From positions 1 through 6,194 of the forward strand of contig SLGL01000394.1 of NCBI GenBank assembly GCA_007123785.1: a stretch of DNA of 6,194 nucleotides, read 5' to 3'. Below are positions 1 through 6,142 of the stretch, in pieces. The position numbers and the translations under genes were made by a program. Each line of letters opens with the position of its first letter. Within the stretch, counting starts at the first letter, position 1. This DNA is from Balneolaceae bacterium (GTDB taxonomy: Bacteria; Bacteroidota; Rhodothermia; Balneolales; Balneolaceae). The notes under the pieces are model-generated. The model saw only the letters and a program-made list of their open reading frames with translations, had not been told where the DNA came from and made no database searches.

Positions 1-120
1 CAGAAAAATGCAAGATTAGAAGGAAGTACTTTGAACCGTTCCACTATAGGAAACCAGGCTGAGACGGTGAATGTGAACGGTGAAATACACATAGGAGATC
101 ATTCTGTAGTAAAACAGTAA
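1..120 (+). CDS. C-terminal fragment, probable sugar nucleotidyltransferase (left-handed beta-helix tail)
   Basis: An open frame runs from the left edge to a TAA at 118-120 and gives 39 residues; the start lies outside the window. The visible part has the hexapeptide-like rhythm of a left-handed beta-helix (LEGSTL, RSTIGNQA) and ends in an NVNGEIHIGDHSVV segment. This resembles the end of the long form of glucose-1-phosphate thymidylyltransferase-like proteins, where similar turns and a terminal xxxGDxSxV segment follow the catalytic nucleotidyltransferase domain. Such enzymes make NDP-sugars for envelope polysaccharides, which would suit the outer-membrane lipoprotein gene downstream. The catalytic domain is not visible, so another hexapeptide-repeat protein, such as an acyltransferase, is possible. 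That this is the end of a real gene is more certain than its name. Confidence 0.5.
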   Translation, partial: QKNARLEGSTLNRSTIGNQAETVNVNGEIHIGDHSVVKQ

Positions 121-145
121 ACAGCCGGATATTGATGAAAATTCG

Positions 146-163
146 ATCACATGTTCATGTGAT
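146..163. repeat. Perfect 8-bp inverted repeat with 2-nt spacer
   Basis: ATCACATG and CATGTGAT flank a TT, and the right arm runs into a short T tract (163-166). It lies 26 bp after the stop of the upstream fragment. It could be a weak terminator for that gene or a protein-binding palindrome. The stem is AT-rich with a 2-nt loop and the T run is only four long, so a strong intrinsic terminator is unlikely. Confidence 0.35.
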
Positions 164-194
164 TTTGCCTCTCTTCGTGGAACAATCAGCTTTT

Positions 195-237
195 CTGTGG
201 GTTCACAGCTCAAAAGGAATCTGCCTGCAAAAGCAGG
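195..237 (+). other. Two small GC-containing hairpins in the leader of the OmpA-type gene
   Basis: Two consecutive 5-bp stems with 4-nt loops can be drawn. CTGTG (195-199) pairs with CACAG (204-208) around GGTT, and CCTGC (224-228) pairs with GCAGG (233-237) around AAAA. They sit 33-75 bp before the ATG at 270. Neither is followed by a T tract, so they do not look like terminators. They may form secondary structure in the 5' leader if transcription starts upstream, or they may be chance pairings. Confidence 0.25.
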
Positions 238-269
238 ACGAATGGTAATCGATATTAAATGTAATCGCC

Positions 270-938
270 ATGGAATCAGGAATCAAAATACTTGCAATTT
301 CAACATTAATCATAGGCTTGTTTATAGCCGGATGCTCCAGTTGGGGCAGAACAACCACAGGGGCTGTGATCGGGGCAGGTGCTGGTACTGCTGCGGGTGC
401 CGTTGTCGGAAAAACACTCGGAAATACAGCTGCAGGTGCTTTGGCCGGGGCTGCCGTTGGCGGAACGGTAGGGGCCATTATTGGACGTCAAATGGATAAA
501 AAAGCCGAAGAGCTTGCACAGGAGCTGGACGGTGTAGAAATTCAGCGGGTGGAAGAAGGAATTGCCATCAGTTTCGATAGTGGGATCCTGTTTGATTTTG
601 ACTCCTCTGCACTCCGTCCTGAAGCAAGAGAAAACCTGAGGAAACTTGCTGAAATCATGGGGCAGGACAACGACACCAACCTGCTTGTGGTAGGGCATAC
701 CGACTGGGTTGGTGATGAAAATTATAACCTCCGGTTAAGTGAACGAAGGGCACGGTCTGCTGCAGATTATCTGGTAAACCAGGGGATTCAGCGCAACCGG
801 ATTGACATTGAAGGGAAAGGTGAGTATGAGCCGATTGCCGACAATGAAACCGAAGCAGGCCGCCAGCAAAACCGCCGGGTTGAAGTGGCTATTTTTGCAA
901 GTGATGAGTACGTAGAAGAACTCAAGTCGAAGAACTGA
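270..938 (+). CDS. OmpA-family outer-membrane lipoprotein with glycine zipper
   Basis: This 222-residue protein probably tethers the outer membrane to peptidoglycan. Residues 7-21 form a hydrophobic signal segment that ends in a lipobox (IAG-C22). Ser at +2 fits outer-membrane sorting. Residues 31-72 are a Gly/Ala-rich glycine-zipper stretch with GxxxG-like spacing. After a linker, residues 98-209 are an OmpA/MotB C-terminal domain: FDFDSSAL near 108-115, GHTD at 142-145, the NLRLSERRA helix at 153-161 and NRRVEV at 201-206. Asp145 and Arg159 correspond to the diaminopimelate-binding pair known in OmpA. The architecture resembles E. coli YiaD. ATG 270 is the only usable start because an in-frame TAA lies at 246-248; there is no clear Shine-Dalgarno sequence. 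It ends 9 bp from the convergent lacI-type gene and has no evident link to inositol metabolism. Confidence 0.92.
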   Translation: MESGIKILAISTLIIGLFIAGCSSWGRTTTGAVIGAGAGTAAGAVVGKTLGNTAAGALAGAAVGGTVGAIIGRQMDKKAEELAQELDGVEIQRVEEGIAISFDSGILFDFDSSALRPEARENLRKLAEIMGQDNDTNLLVVGHTDWVGDENYNLRLSERRARSAADYLVNQGIQRNRIDIEGKGEYEPIADNETEAGRQQNRRVEVAIFASDEYVEELKSKN

Positions 939-947
939 ATATAAATT

Positions 948-1964
948 TTATAGCTGCGCGGGTTCTTTAGTGGAACTTCTGATAATCAATTCCGGGTCCA
1001 TTATCACCTGAACGGTTTCGCGGCCCGGGTCATCAACCCGCTGGAAGAAGAGTTCGGCAGCCCTGCGTCCCATTTCGTAGGCGGGCTGCCGTATGACAGT
1101 AAGTGGTGGGCTGATCGCTTTGGCCCAGGGCATATCATCAAAACCTACAATGGAAATATCATCGGGAATTTTCAGCCCGAATTCGTTAATCGCTTCAAGG
1201 GCGCCGAGGGTCATCAGGTTGTTTGTTGCAAAAATTGCTGTGGGCCGTGGATTTTGGTTCAGGAGTTCAAACGTAAGCTCTTTTGCATGTTCAGCGCTTT
1301 TGGTATCCCCTTCTTTAATAAAATGTGAATTAAGAGGAATTTGATGTTGGCTCAGTGCCATTTCGTAGCCTTTTTGGCGATCTTCAAAAGAAGAAAAATG
1401 GGGGGCACTGGTCAGAATAGCGATATGCTTATGCCCGAGATCAATTAGATGCGAAACCGCTATGCGCCCTCCCTTTACATTATCAACTACTACCGTATCG
1501 ATCGATTCCCGTGTTAGTTTCCTGTCTACACAAACAATAGGTATACCAGACTCAATTAATCCTTCAATCACTTTTCCGTATTGGTGTATGGGCGGCAGGA
1601 TCACTCCGTCAACAGATTCGGAACGCAATACATCAAGGTAAAATTTCTCTTTGGCCGGATTTTCATCTGAGTTGCAGAGAATTACAGCATAGTTTTTTTG
1701 ATAGGATACATCTTCTATTCCTCTGACGATATTTGAGTAGAATTGATTTTTTATATCGGGAATAATAAGGCCCAGAAGTTTGGACTGTCCTTTACTGGTT
1801 CGCAAGCGCTGAGCAACCCTGTTCGGTTGGTATCCAAGTATTTTCATTGCCTGTTCAACCCTTTGACGGGTTTGCGGATTCACTTTTTCCACATCATTCA
1901 TAACCCGTGAAACGGTTGTTATGGAAACTTCAGCTTGTTTGGCGACTTCTTTTAAAGTAGGCAT
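948..1964 (-). CDS. LacI-family transcriptional repressor, probable regulator of the inositol genes
   Basis: This 338-residue protein has the full LacI/GalR architecture. An N-terminal helix-turn-helix (residues 3-23) carries the family signature VSITTVSRVMN. The hinge helix (about 48-56, NRVAQRLRT) includes Leu54, at the position that pries open the central CpG of LacI-type operators. A periplasmic-binding-protein-like effector domain follows from about 62 (LLGLIIPDI) to the end, with typical elements such as AIFATNNLMTLGALEAI and SIVGFDDMPWAKAISPPLTVIRQP. ATG 1964 is the only sensible start because an in-frame TAA lies three codons upstream; no Shine-Dalgarno sequence is visible. A CpG-centred palindrome 19 bp upstream suggests autoregulation, and a second copy lies before the divergent iolE-like gene. 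The effector is not readable from sequence. From context it is probably inositol or a pathway intermediate. Confidence 0.93.
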   Translation of the reverse strand: MPTLKEVAKQAEVSITTVSRVMNDVEKVNPQTRQRVEQAMKILGYQPNRVAQRLRTSKGQSKLLGLIIPDIKNQFYSNIVRGIEDVSYQKNYAVILCNSDENPAKEKFYLDVLRSESVDGVILPPIHQYGKVIEGLIESGIPIVCVDRKLTRESIDTVVVDNVKGGRIAVSHLIDLGHKHIAILTSAPHFSSFEDRQKGYEMALSQHQIPLNSHFIKEGDTKSAEHAKELTFELLNQNPRPTAIFATNNLMTLGALEAINEFGLKIPDDISIVGFDDMPWAKAISPPLTVIRQPAYEMGRRAAELFFQRVDDPGRETVQVIMDPELIIRSSTKEPAQL

Positions 1965-1983
1965 GGGTCAGTTACAAATCAGT

Positions 1984-1995
1984 GAAAACGTTTTC
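1984..1995. promoter_or_regulatory. LacI-type operator, repressor-proximal copy
   Basis: GAAAACGTTTTC is a perfect 12-bp palindrome with a central CpG, typical of LacI/GalR-family operators. It begins 19 bp upstream of the repressor's start codon on the minus strand, so it would sit in the promoter or leader of that gene. The same 12-bp core recurs at 2106-2117. Flanking symmetry fails at the next base (T1983 opposite T1996), so this copy is probably weaker. Binding by the adjacent repressor is inferred from proximity and symmetry. Confidence 0.8.
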
Positions 1996-2095
1996 TGCAA
2001 AGGGTATGGCCGGAGCAGTTAAGCTACACCTCCGTTATTTCAATTGCCTTTTTAAAAATTGGAAAGAATATAATAAAAAACGAAATCAGTTGATC

Positions 2096-2122
2096 TTGAA
2101 TATATGAAAACGTTTTCATAAT
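2096..2122 (+). promoter_or_regulatory. Candidate promoter for the iolE-like gene, overlapped by the operator
   Basis: TTGAAT (2096-2101) and CATAAT (2117-2122) match sigma-70-type -35 and -10 boxes at 4/6 and 5/6, but the 15-bp spacer is short. If used, the operator at 2103-2120 would fill the spacer and block RNA polymerase directly, leaving a leader of about 55 nt. An alternative is TTGACT at 2142-2147, which has only a poor -10 (TAACGG, 2165-2170). The assignment is tentative because promoter consensus in this lineage may differ. Confidence 0.3.
2103..2120. promoter_or_regulatory. LacI-type operator, iolE-proximal copy (18-bp perfect palindrome)
   Basis: TATGAAAACGTTTTCATA is fully self-complementary with CpG at its centre. 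It extends the 12-bp core found at 1984-1995 by three symmetric bases on each side. It ends 62 bp before the iolE-like ATG. The length, central CpG and position next to a lacI-family gene make it a strong operator candidate. The distance between the centres of the two copies is 122 bp, so a tetrameric repressor could in principle loop the DNA between them. Confidence 0.85.
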
Positions 2123-2182
2123 TTCTTTTATTTACCTCATTTTGACTCAAAAATTTTTTAAATCTAACGGTTTTCTTTCGTT

Positions 2183-3079
2183 ATGAAAATTGCAAACGCT
2201 CCCTGCTCATGGGGTATTCTTGAGTTCGGCCTGGATGGCGAAACAGACAGTTACGATAAAGTGATGGATGAGATGTTGGCCACTGGCTATGATGGCACCG
2301 AATTGGGTGATTGGGGGTTTTTCCCTACAAATTCTGATGAACTTAAAGCCGAACTCAGCCGCAGAAATCTCAACCTGGTGGGAGCATTTGTACCTGTTAA
2401 TTTTGTTAATAAAAACGATCATCAGGCTGGAGAAGAACTCGCATTAAAAACGGCCCGGCTGATGCAAAGCGCAGACCCCGAAAATGCGCGGATCGTTCTG
2501 TCAGATGAAAATGGAAAAAACCCCATCCGAACAAAAAATACTGGCAGGATCAAACCCGAACATCAATTATCAGATTCTCAATGGTCAGTCTATGCGGATG
2601 GAGCAGAAACAGTAGCTCGACGTGTGTATGATGAAACCGGCCTGAAATCAGTTTTTCATCACCATTGTGCCGGTTACGTAGAAACACCGGATGAAATTGA
2701 AGAGCTTCTGAAGCGGACCGATCCCGAACACCTTAGCCTATGCTTTGATACAGGCCACTACGCATTTGGCGGAGGCAATCCGGTTGAAGGCTTGAAAAAA
2801 TTTTACAACCGGATTGATCATGTTCATTTTAAGGACTGGGATCGAAATATTTTTTTAAACGTCAAAGAAAACGGATGGGACTATTTCGAAGCAGTAGGAA
2901 ATGGAATTTTCTGTGAGCTTGGAAAAGGCTCCATCGACTTTCAGACAGTGCTGAATGAACTGAAAAACCGGAACTACAACGGCTGGATTGTAGTGGAACA
3001 GGATATACTGCCCGGAATGGGATCACCCATAGAGAGCGCATTACGCAACAGAAATTTCCTGAAATCACTTGGAGTCTGA
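2183..3079 (+). CDS. iolE: IolE-like TIM-barrel enzyme, probable inosose dehydratase
   Basis: This 298-residue protein belongs to the xylose isomerase-like/AP endonuclease 2 TIM-barrel superfamily. The best fit is 2-keto-myo-inositol dehydratase (IolE), which removes water from scyllo-inosose to give the diketone used by IolD. Visible landmarks are NAPCSWG at 5-11, GTELGDWGF at 38-46 with Glu40, FHHHCAGYVET at 158-168, CFDTGH at 187-192, DHVHFKD at 212-218 and VVEQD at 270-274. Asp189, His215 and Glu272 match the usual metal-ligand positions, and the HHH strand is IolE-like. Length is normal for IolE (about 300). ATG 2183 is forced by an in-frame TAA at 2165-2167; no Shine-Dalgarno sequence is seen. 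The NAPCSWG start differs from the classical Bacillus-type IolE N-terminus, so an IolI-type isomerase or another keto-sugar lyase remains possible. Facing iolD supports the dehydratase call. Confidence 0.75.
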   Translation: MKIANAPCSWGILEFGLDGETDSYDKVMDEMLATGYDGTELGDWGFFPTNSDELKAELSRRNLNLVGAFVPVNFVNKNDHQAGEELALKTARLMQSADPENARIVLSDENGKNPIRTKNTGRIKPEHQLSDSQWSVYADGAETVARRVYDETGLKSVFHHHCAGYVETPDEIEELLKRTDPEHLSLCFDTGHYAFGGGNPVEGLKKFYNRIDHVHFKDWDRNIFLNVKENGWDYFEAVGNGIFCELGKGSIDFQTVLNELKNRNYNGWIVVEQDILPGMGSPIESALRNRNFLKSLGV

Positions 3080-3109
3080 ACACAGCAGTTTCACCCGGAC
3101 GCTCGTGGT

Positions 3110-4972
3110 TCAGAAATAATCTCGCTGCTTTTTCCGGGCGTTTTCATACTCTTCTCTTGCCTTATTTACAGAATCAAGCTTTGAAACCTCGGCAACCGGA
3201 ACATCCCACCATGAGTTGTATCCCGGAACTTTCTGTGTTTTGTCCACAGATACTACAATAACCTGGGTTTGATCGGCCTTAATGGCTGTATCCAGTGATT
3301 CCCTCAGTTCATCGTACGATTTGGCTTCATGCACCTCGACACCATAACTCCTGGCATTCATTACAAAATCTGTTGGGAGATGGCTCCCCTCAAGCTGACC
3401 CGATCCGGATTTTCTGAATCGGTAGTTGGTCCCGAAACCTTCCGAACCAACAGATTCAGAAAGTGACCCGATGCTACCGAAACCGTGGTTATTTAACAGC
3501 ACAATAGTGATTTTAATACCTTCCTGAAGAGCTGTGGTTATTTCGGATGATAGCATCAGGTAAGAACCGTCTCCCACCATCACAACGACTTCTTTTTCAG
3601 GTTTGGCTATTTTTACGCCGATACCTCCTGCTATTTCATAGCCCATACATGAATAGCCATACTCAAGATGGTAACCTCCCGGCTCATAAGCTTTCCAGAG
3701 TTTGTGCAGGTCACCAGGCAGACTGCCGGCAGCACAAACCACAACCGACTCTTTTCCGGCAGCTTCATTAACTGTACGAAGTACATTGGGCTGTTGTAAT
3801 TTATCGATAGACGGGATATTGGTCACACGGTCGATTTCCTGTTCCCACCGCTCTTTTCTTTCCCCGATAACTTCGCCGTATTTCGAATCGATATGAAAAT
3901 CTCCCAGTGCACCTGATAATTGCTGAAGGGTTACTTTGGCATCACCTAAAAGCGGAAGTGAAGAGAGTTTATGTGCATCGAGCGAGCAGACATTAATATG
4001 GATAAATTTCACACCAGGATTTTGAAACTGGCTCTTGGATGAGGTGGTAAAATCGCTGAGCCGGGTTCCAATCAACAGAATTACATCAGCCTCTTCGGCG
4101 GTTTCATTCGCAGCGAGTCCACCAGTAGCACCGATAGAGCCAAGATTCTGCGGGTGATCGTGAGGAAGTGCACTTTTGCCCGCCTGTGTTTCCGCCACAG
4201 GAATTCCGGTCGATTCAACAAACTTCTGAAGCTCCCCGGTTGCCTCACTGTAATGAACACCTCCGCCGGCAATAATGAGCGGTTTTTCAGACCCTTTGAT
4301 AACATCAGCGGCTTCTGAAAGAAGCCCTTCATCCGGGCGGTTGCGGGGAATATCCCACACTCTTTTTTCAAACAGTTCTATAGAATAGTCGTGTGCTTCG
4401 GTTTGCACATCCTGAGGCATACAGAGCGTTGCCGTCCCCGTTTCGGCAGGATCGGTAAGAACACGTATTGCCTCCAGCATAGCCCAGGGAAGTTGGTCAG
4501 GCCGGTTGATCCGGTCCCAATATTTCGAAACGGGCTTAAAAGCATCATTCACCGATACATCCTGGCTGAGCGGATATTCAAGCTGCTGGAGTACGGGCCC
4601 CACATTCCGGCGGGCAAAAATATCACTGGGAAGCAGTAAAAGCGGAATCCTGTTGATGGTTGCCGTAGCTGCCCCGGTAATCATGTTGGTTGAACCTGGC
4701 CCCACCGACGCAGTACAAGCAAATGTTTGCAGTCTGTTTTTTGCTTTTGCGAAAGCAGTGGCGGTGTGTGTCATCGCCTGTTCGTTACGGCATAAATAGT
4801 AGGGCATTTCGGAATCTTCATGTAGAGCCTGAGAAATGCCCGCCACATTGCCATGCCCGAATATTCCCCACACGCCTTTAATAAACGGCTGTTCAATTCC
4901 ATCACGTCGAACATATTGATTTTTAAGAAAACGGATCAGTGCCTGAGCGGTTGTTAATTTTTTTGAATTCAT
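3110..4972 (-). CDS. iolD: 3D-(3,5/4)-trihydroxycyclohexane-1,2-dione hydrolase (thiamine diphosphate enzyme)
   Basis: This complete 620-residue IolD hydrolyses the ring of the diketone made by IolE to give 5-deoxy-D-glucuronate in the cytoplasm. The three thiamine-diphosphate enzyme domains are visible. The N-terminal pyrimidine-binding domain (about 1-190) has FGHGNVAG at 38-45 and the RNEQAM motif, whose Glu64 should activate the cofactor. A central domain (about 215-350) has PLIIAGGGVHY, with Gly236-238. The C-terminal domain (about 415-590) has the cofactor and metal motif GDG at 467-469 ending in NN at 494-495. The LTTAQALIRFL start and the RRDG segment at 22-25 match IolD rather than acetolactate synthase. 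ATG 4972 is the first possible ATG after an in-frame upstream stop; it lacks a Shine-Dalgarno sequence. It converges on the iolE-like gene across 30 bp and follows the aldolase-like gene by 218 bp. Confidence 0.95.
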   Translation of the reverse strand: MNSKKLTTAQALIRFLKNQYVRRDGIEQPFIKGVWGIFGHGNVAGISQALHEDSEMPYYLCRNEQAMTHTATAFAKAKNRLQTFACTASVGPGSTNMITGAATATINRIPLLLLPSDIFARRNVGPVLQQLEYPLSQDVSVNDAFKPVSKYWDRINRPDQLPWAMLEAIRVLTDPAETGTATLCMPQDVQTEAHDYSIELFEKRVWDIPRNRPDEGLLSEAADVIKGSEKPLIIAGGGVHYSEATGELQKFVESTGIPVAETQAGKSALPHDHPQNLGSIGATGGLAANETAEEADVILLIGTRLSDFTTSSKSQFQNPGVKFIHINVCSLDAHKLSSLPLLGDAKVTLQQLSGALGDFHIDSKYGEVIGERKERWEQEIDRVTNIPSIDKLQQPNVLRTVNEAAGKESVVVCAAGSLPGDLHKLWKAYEPGGYHLEYGYSCMGYEIAGGIGVKIAKPEKEVVVMVGDGSYLMLSSEITTALQEGIKITIVLLNNHGFGSIGSLSESVGSEGFGTNYRFRKSGSGQLEGSHLPTDFVMNARSYGVEVHEAKSYDELRESLDTAIKADQTQVIVVSVDKTQKVPGYNSWWDVPVAEVSKLDSVNKAREEYENARKKQRDYF

Positions 4973-5190
4973 GATGCGGGCTGTTTTGATTAAAGGTGTA
5001 GTTAAGTGCCTGATTATTTATTATCTGTTTTACAGTATCATTTTGTCCGAAATCTAAAGCGACAGAAAACCAGTTATAAGCAGGCAATCGACAATAATTC
5101 TCGTTACACGGCTCAATGTTAAAAATCTTATGGGTGAAAAATCTGGGCTATGAGTGAATAAAATCAGTTAAGTTCTTATAAAAAATCACA
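4973..5190 (-). other. 218-bp intergenic region upstream of iolD, no recognised element
   Basis: This stretch lies between the stop of the aldolase-like gene and the start of iolD, both on the minus strand. It is long enough for a separate iolD promoter, but I see no convincing -35/-10 pair, no terminator hairpin with a T tract and no copy of the palindrome found at 1984 and 2103. There is only an isolated GAAAAC half-site at 5065-5070. Whether iolD is read through from the upstream genes or has its own promoter is unresolved. Confidence 0.5.
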
Positions 5191-6129
5191 TTACACTTTA
5201 TGTATCAACTTTCCGATCGATTCGGCTACACTTCTGGGATTCTGATGTTTTGGATAAAGAACATTCCTTCCGAACATCGCTCCTCTTACCTGATGCCCGG
5301 AATCGAGAGCCAATTTCAAATTGTTTAGCACATCTTTCAGCGGACTGTTTCTGTCACCGCCAAGAATAACAATGGGCAAGGTTGTAGATGCTGCAACAGT
5401 TTTAAACTGCTCTGTATAAGGAATTTTCAGCCAGATATTCCGGCTGCTGTCGCCAAGAGCGGATGTAACAGAAATAAGTTTGATCATTGATTCAGGTTCT
5501 TTGACCACAATATAATTGTTACCCTTTTTTTTCACCGGGAGTGGTTCGAGAAAAATCGGTAACTGAAATTCATTCATTTCTCTCACACCCTGCGCGCAGT
5601 ATTTAATGGTTTTGAGTGAATCGTACTCAGTCAGATCAACTCTTAGCAGCATTTTGGCAGCATCGATTCCAAACTCTTTGCAGGTCTTTCCATCCGTTCC
5701 GGTGATAGGATCATTCAGTTCCCAGGCGGCCCCCGGCAGGCCGCCTCTGTTCAGACTTGTAATAAGGAGTTTGTCGTCCAGAAAGCCATTTTCTGACTCA
5801 TTCATTAATCCGTGTAAAATCAGTAGCTCTTCGAGGATGTCCATACTTCCGAGCACTCCGTCTACCCAGGGAGATTTCAGTGTACTGATTAGCCTTGCAA
5901 GCAGACCGTGACGGTCGGCCATAGCAAAAGGTTCATTCCCGACAGAAACACTGCCGCGCGCGGGATGGTCGGCCGCTACGATATTCAATTTGCCATCGGG
6001 CACAAATGTTTGCCGGCGTTTTCGTTTTTTTGCCGTATTCAGAGCAAAGTTCGGCTGTTCAACTCTTACTGAGGTAATTTGCTGAAAAAGTGAATGGGGA
6101 ATTATATTTTCTTTATTAAACGATTTCAT
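5191..6129 (-). CDS. Cgl0159-family TIM-barrel protein, putative class I aldolase of inositol catabolism
   Basis: This 312-residue protein matches the Cgl0159 family, named after a gene in the Corynebacterium glutamicum inositol cluster beside iolC. Visible motifs are AADHPARG at 52-59, GVLGSMDILEELL, SLNRGG with Asn127 and Arg128, WLKIPY with Lys235, and ILGGDR with GGD at 257-259. The last two resemble the Schiff-base lysine strand and phosphate-binding strand of DhnA/FbaB-type class I aldolases. By inference it may cleave 5-dehydro-2-deoxygluconate 6-phosphate to dihydroxyacetone phosphate and malonate semialdehyde, the IolJ step. I chose ATG 6127-6129 because AAGGGA precedes it by 6 nt and because the frame further upstream overlaps the end of the kinase gene; ATG 6133-6135 is a less likely alternative. 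The start follows the kinase stop by 13 bp, so the two are almost certainly cotranscribed. Family assignment is firm, but the reaction is not proven. Confidence 0.8.
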   Translation of the reverse strand: MKSFNKENIIPHSLFQQITSVRVEQPNFALNTAKKRKRRQTFVPDGKLNIVAADHPARGSVSVGNEPFAMADRHGLLARLISTLKSPWVDGVLGSMDILEELLILHGLMNESENGFLDDKLLITSLNRGGLPGAAWELNDPITGTDGKTCKEFGIDAAKMLLRVDLTEYDSLKTIKYCAQGVREMNEFQLPIFLEPLPVKKKGNNYIVVKEPESMIKLISVTSALGDSSRNIWLKIPYTEQFKTVAASTTLPIVILGGDRNSPLKDVLNNLKLALDSGHQVRGAMFGRNVLYPKHQNPRSVAESIGKLIHKV

Positions 6130-6142
6130 ATTCATTCCCTTT
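6130..6142 (-). promoter_or_regulatory. Shine-Dalgarno region deciding the aldolase-like gene's start
   Basis: Reading the minus strand, the junction after the kinase stop contains AAGGGA followed by ATGAAT and then the chosen ATG at 6127-6129, a normal 6-nt spacing. It is the only clear Shine-Dalgarno-like sequence among the complete genes here. This favours ATG 6129 over the ATG six bases upstream, which lies immediately after the purine tract. Confidence 0.6.

Noticed and set aside
203..478. Minus-strand Ala/Pro-rich frame opposite the lipoprotein gene
   Set aside because: It is the antisense of the glycine-zipper coding region; its composition is a by-product of Gly/Ala codons and it crosses the gene's start.
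940..952. AT-only inverted repeat TATAAA-T-TTTATA between the convergent lipoprotein and lacI-type genes
   Set aside because: It has no G/C in the stem and a 1-nt loop, so it would not make a stable terminator. Such AT palindromes arise easily by chance.
2170..2175. GTTTTC close to the iolE-like start as an additional operator
   Set aside because: The left half (CTAACG) does not mirror it. It is a lone half-site in an AT-rich stretch.
4081..4371. Second minus-strand frame inside iolD
   Set aside because: It lies wholly within the conserved iolD frame, resembles no family I recognise, and iolD itself is intact without a frameshift.
5065..5070. GAAAAC half-site upstream of iolD as a third operator
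   Set aside because: The opposite half (CAGTTA) matches only 2 of 6 bases, so symmetry is lost.
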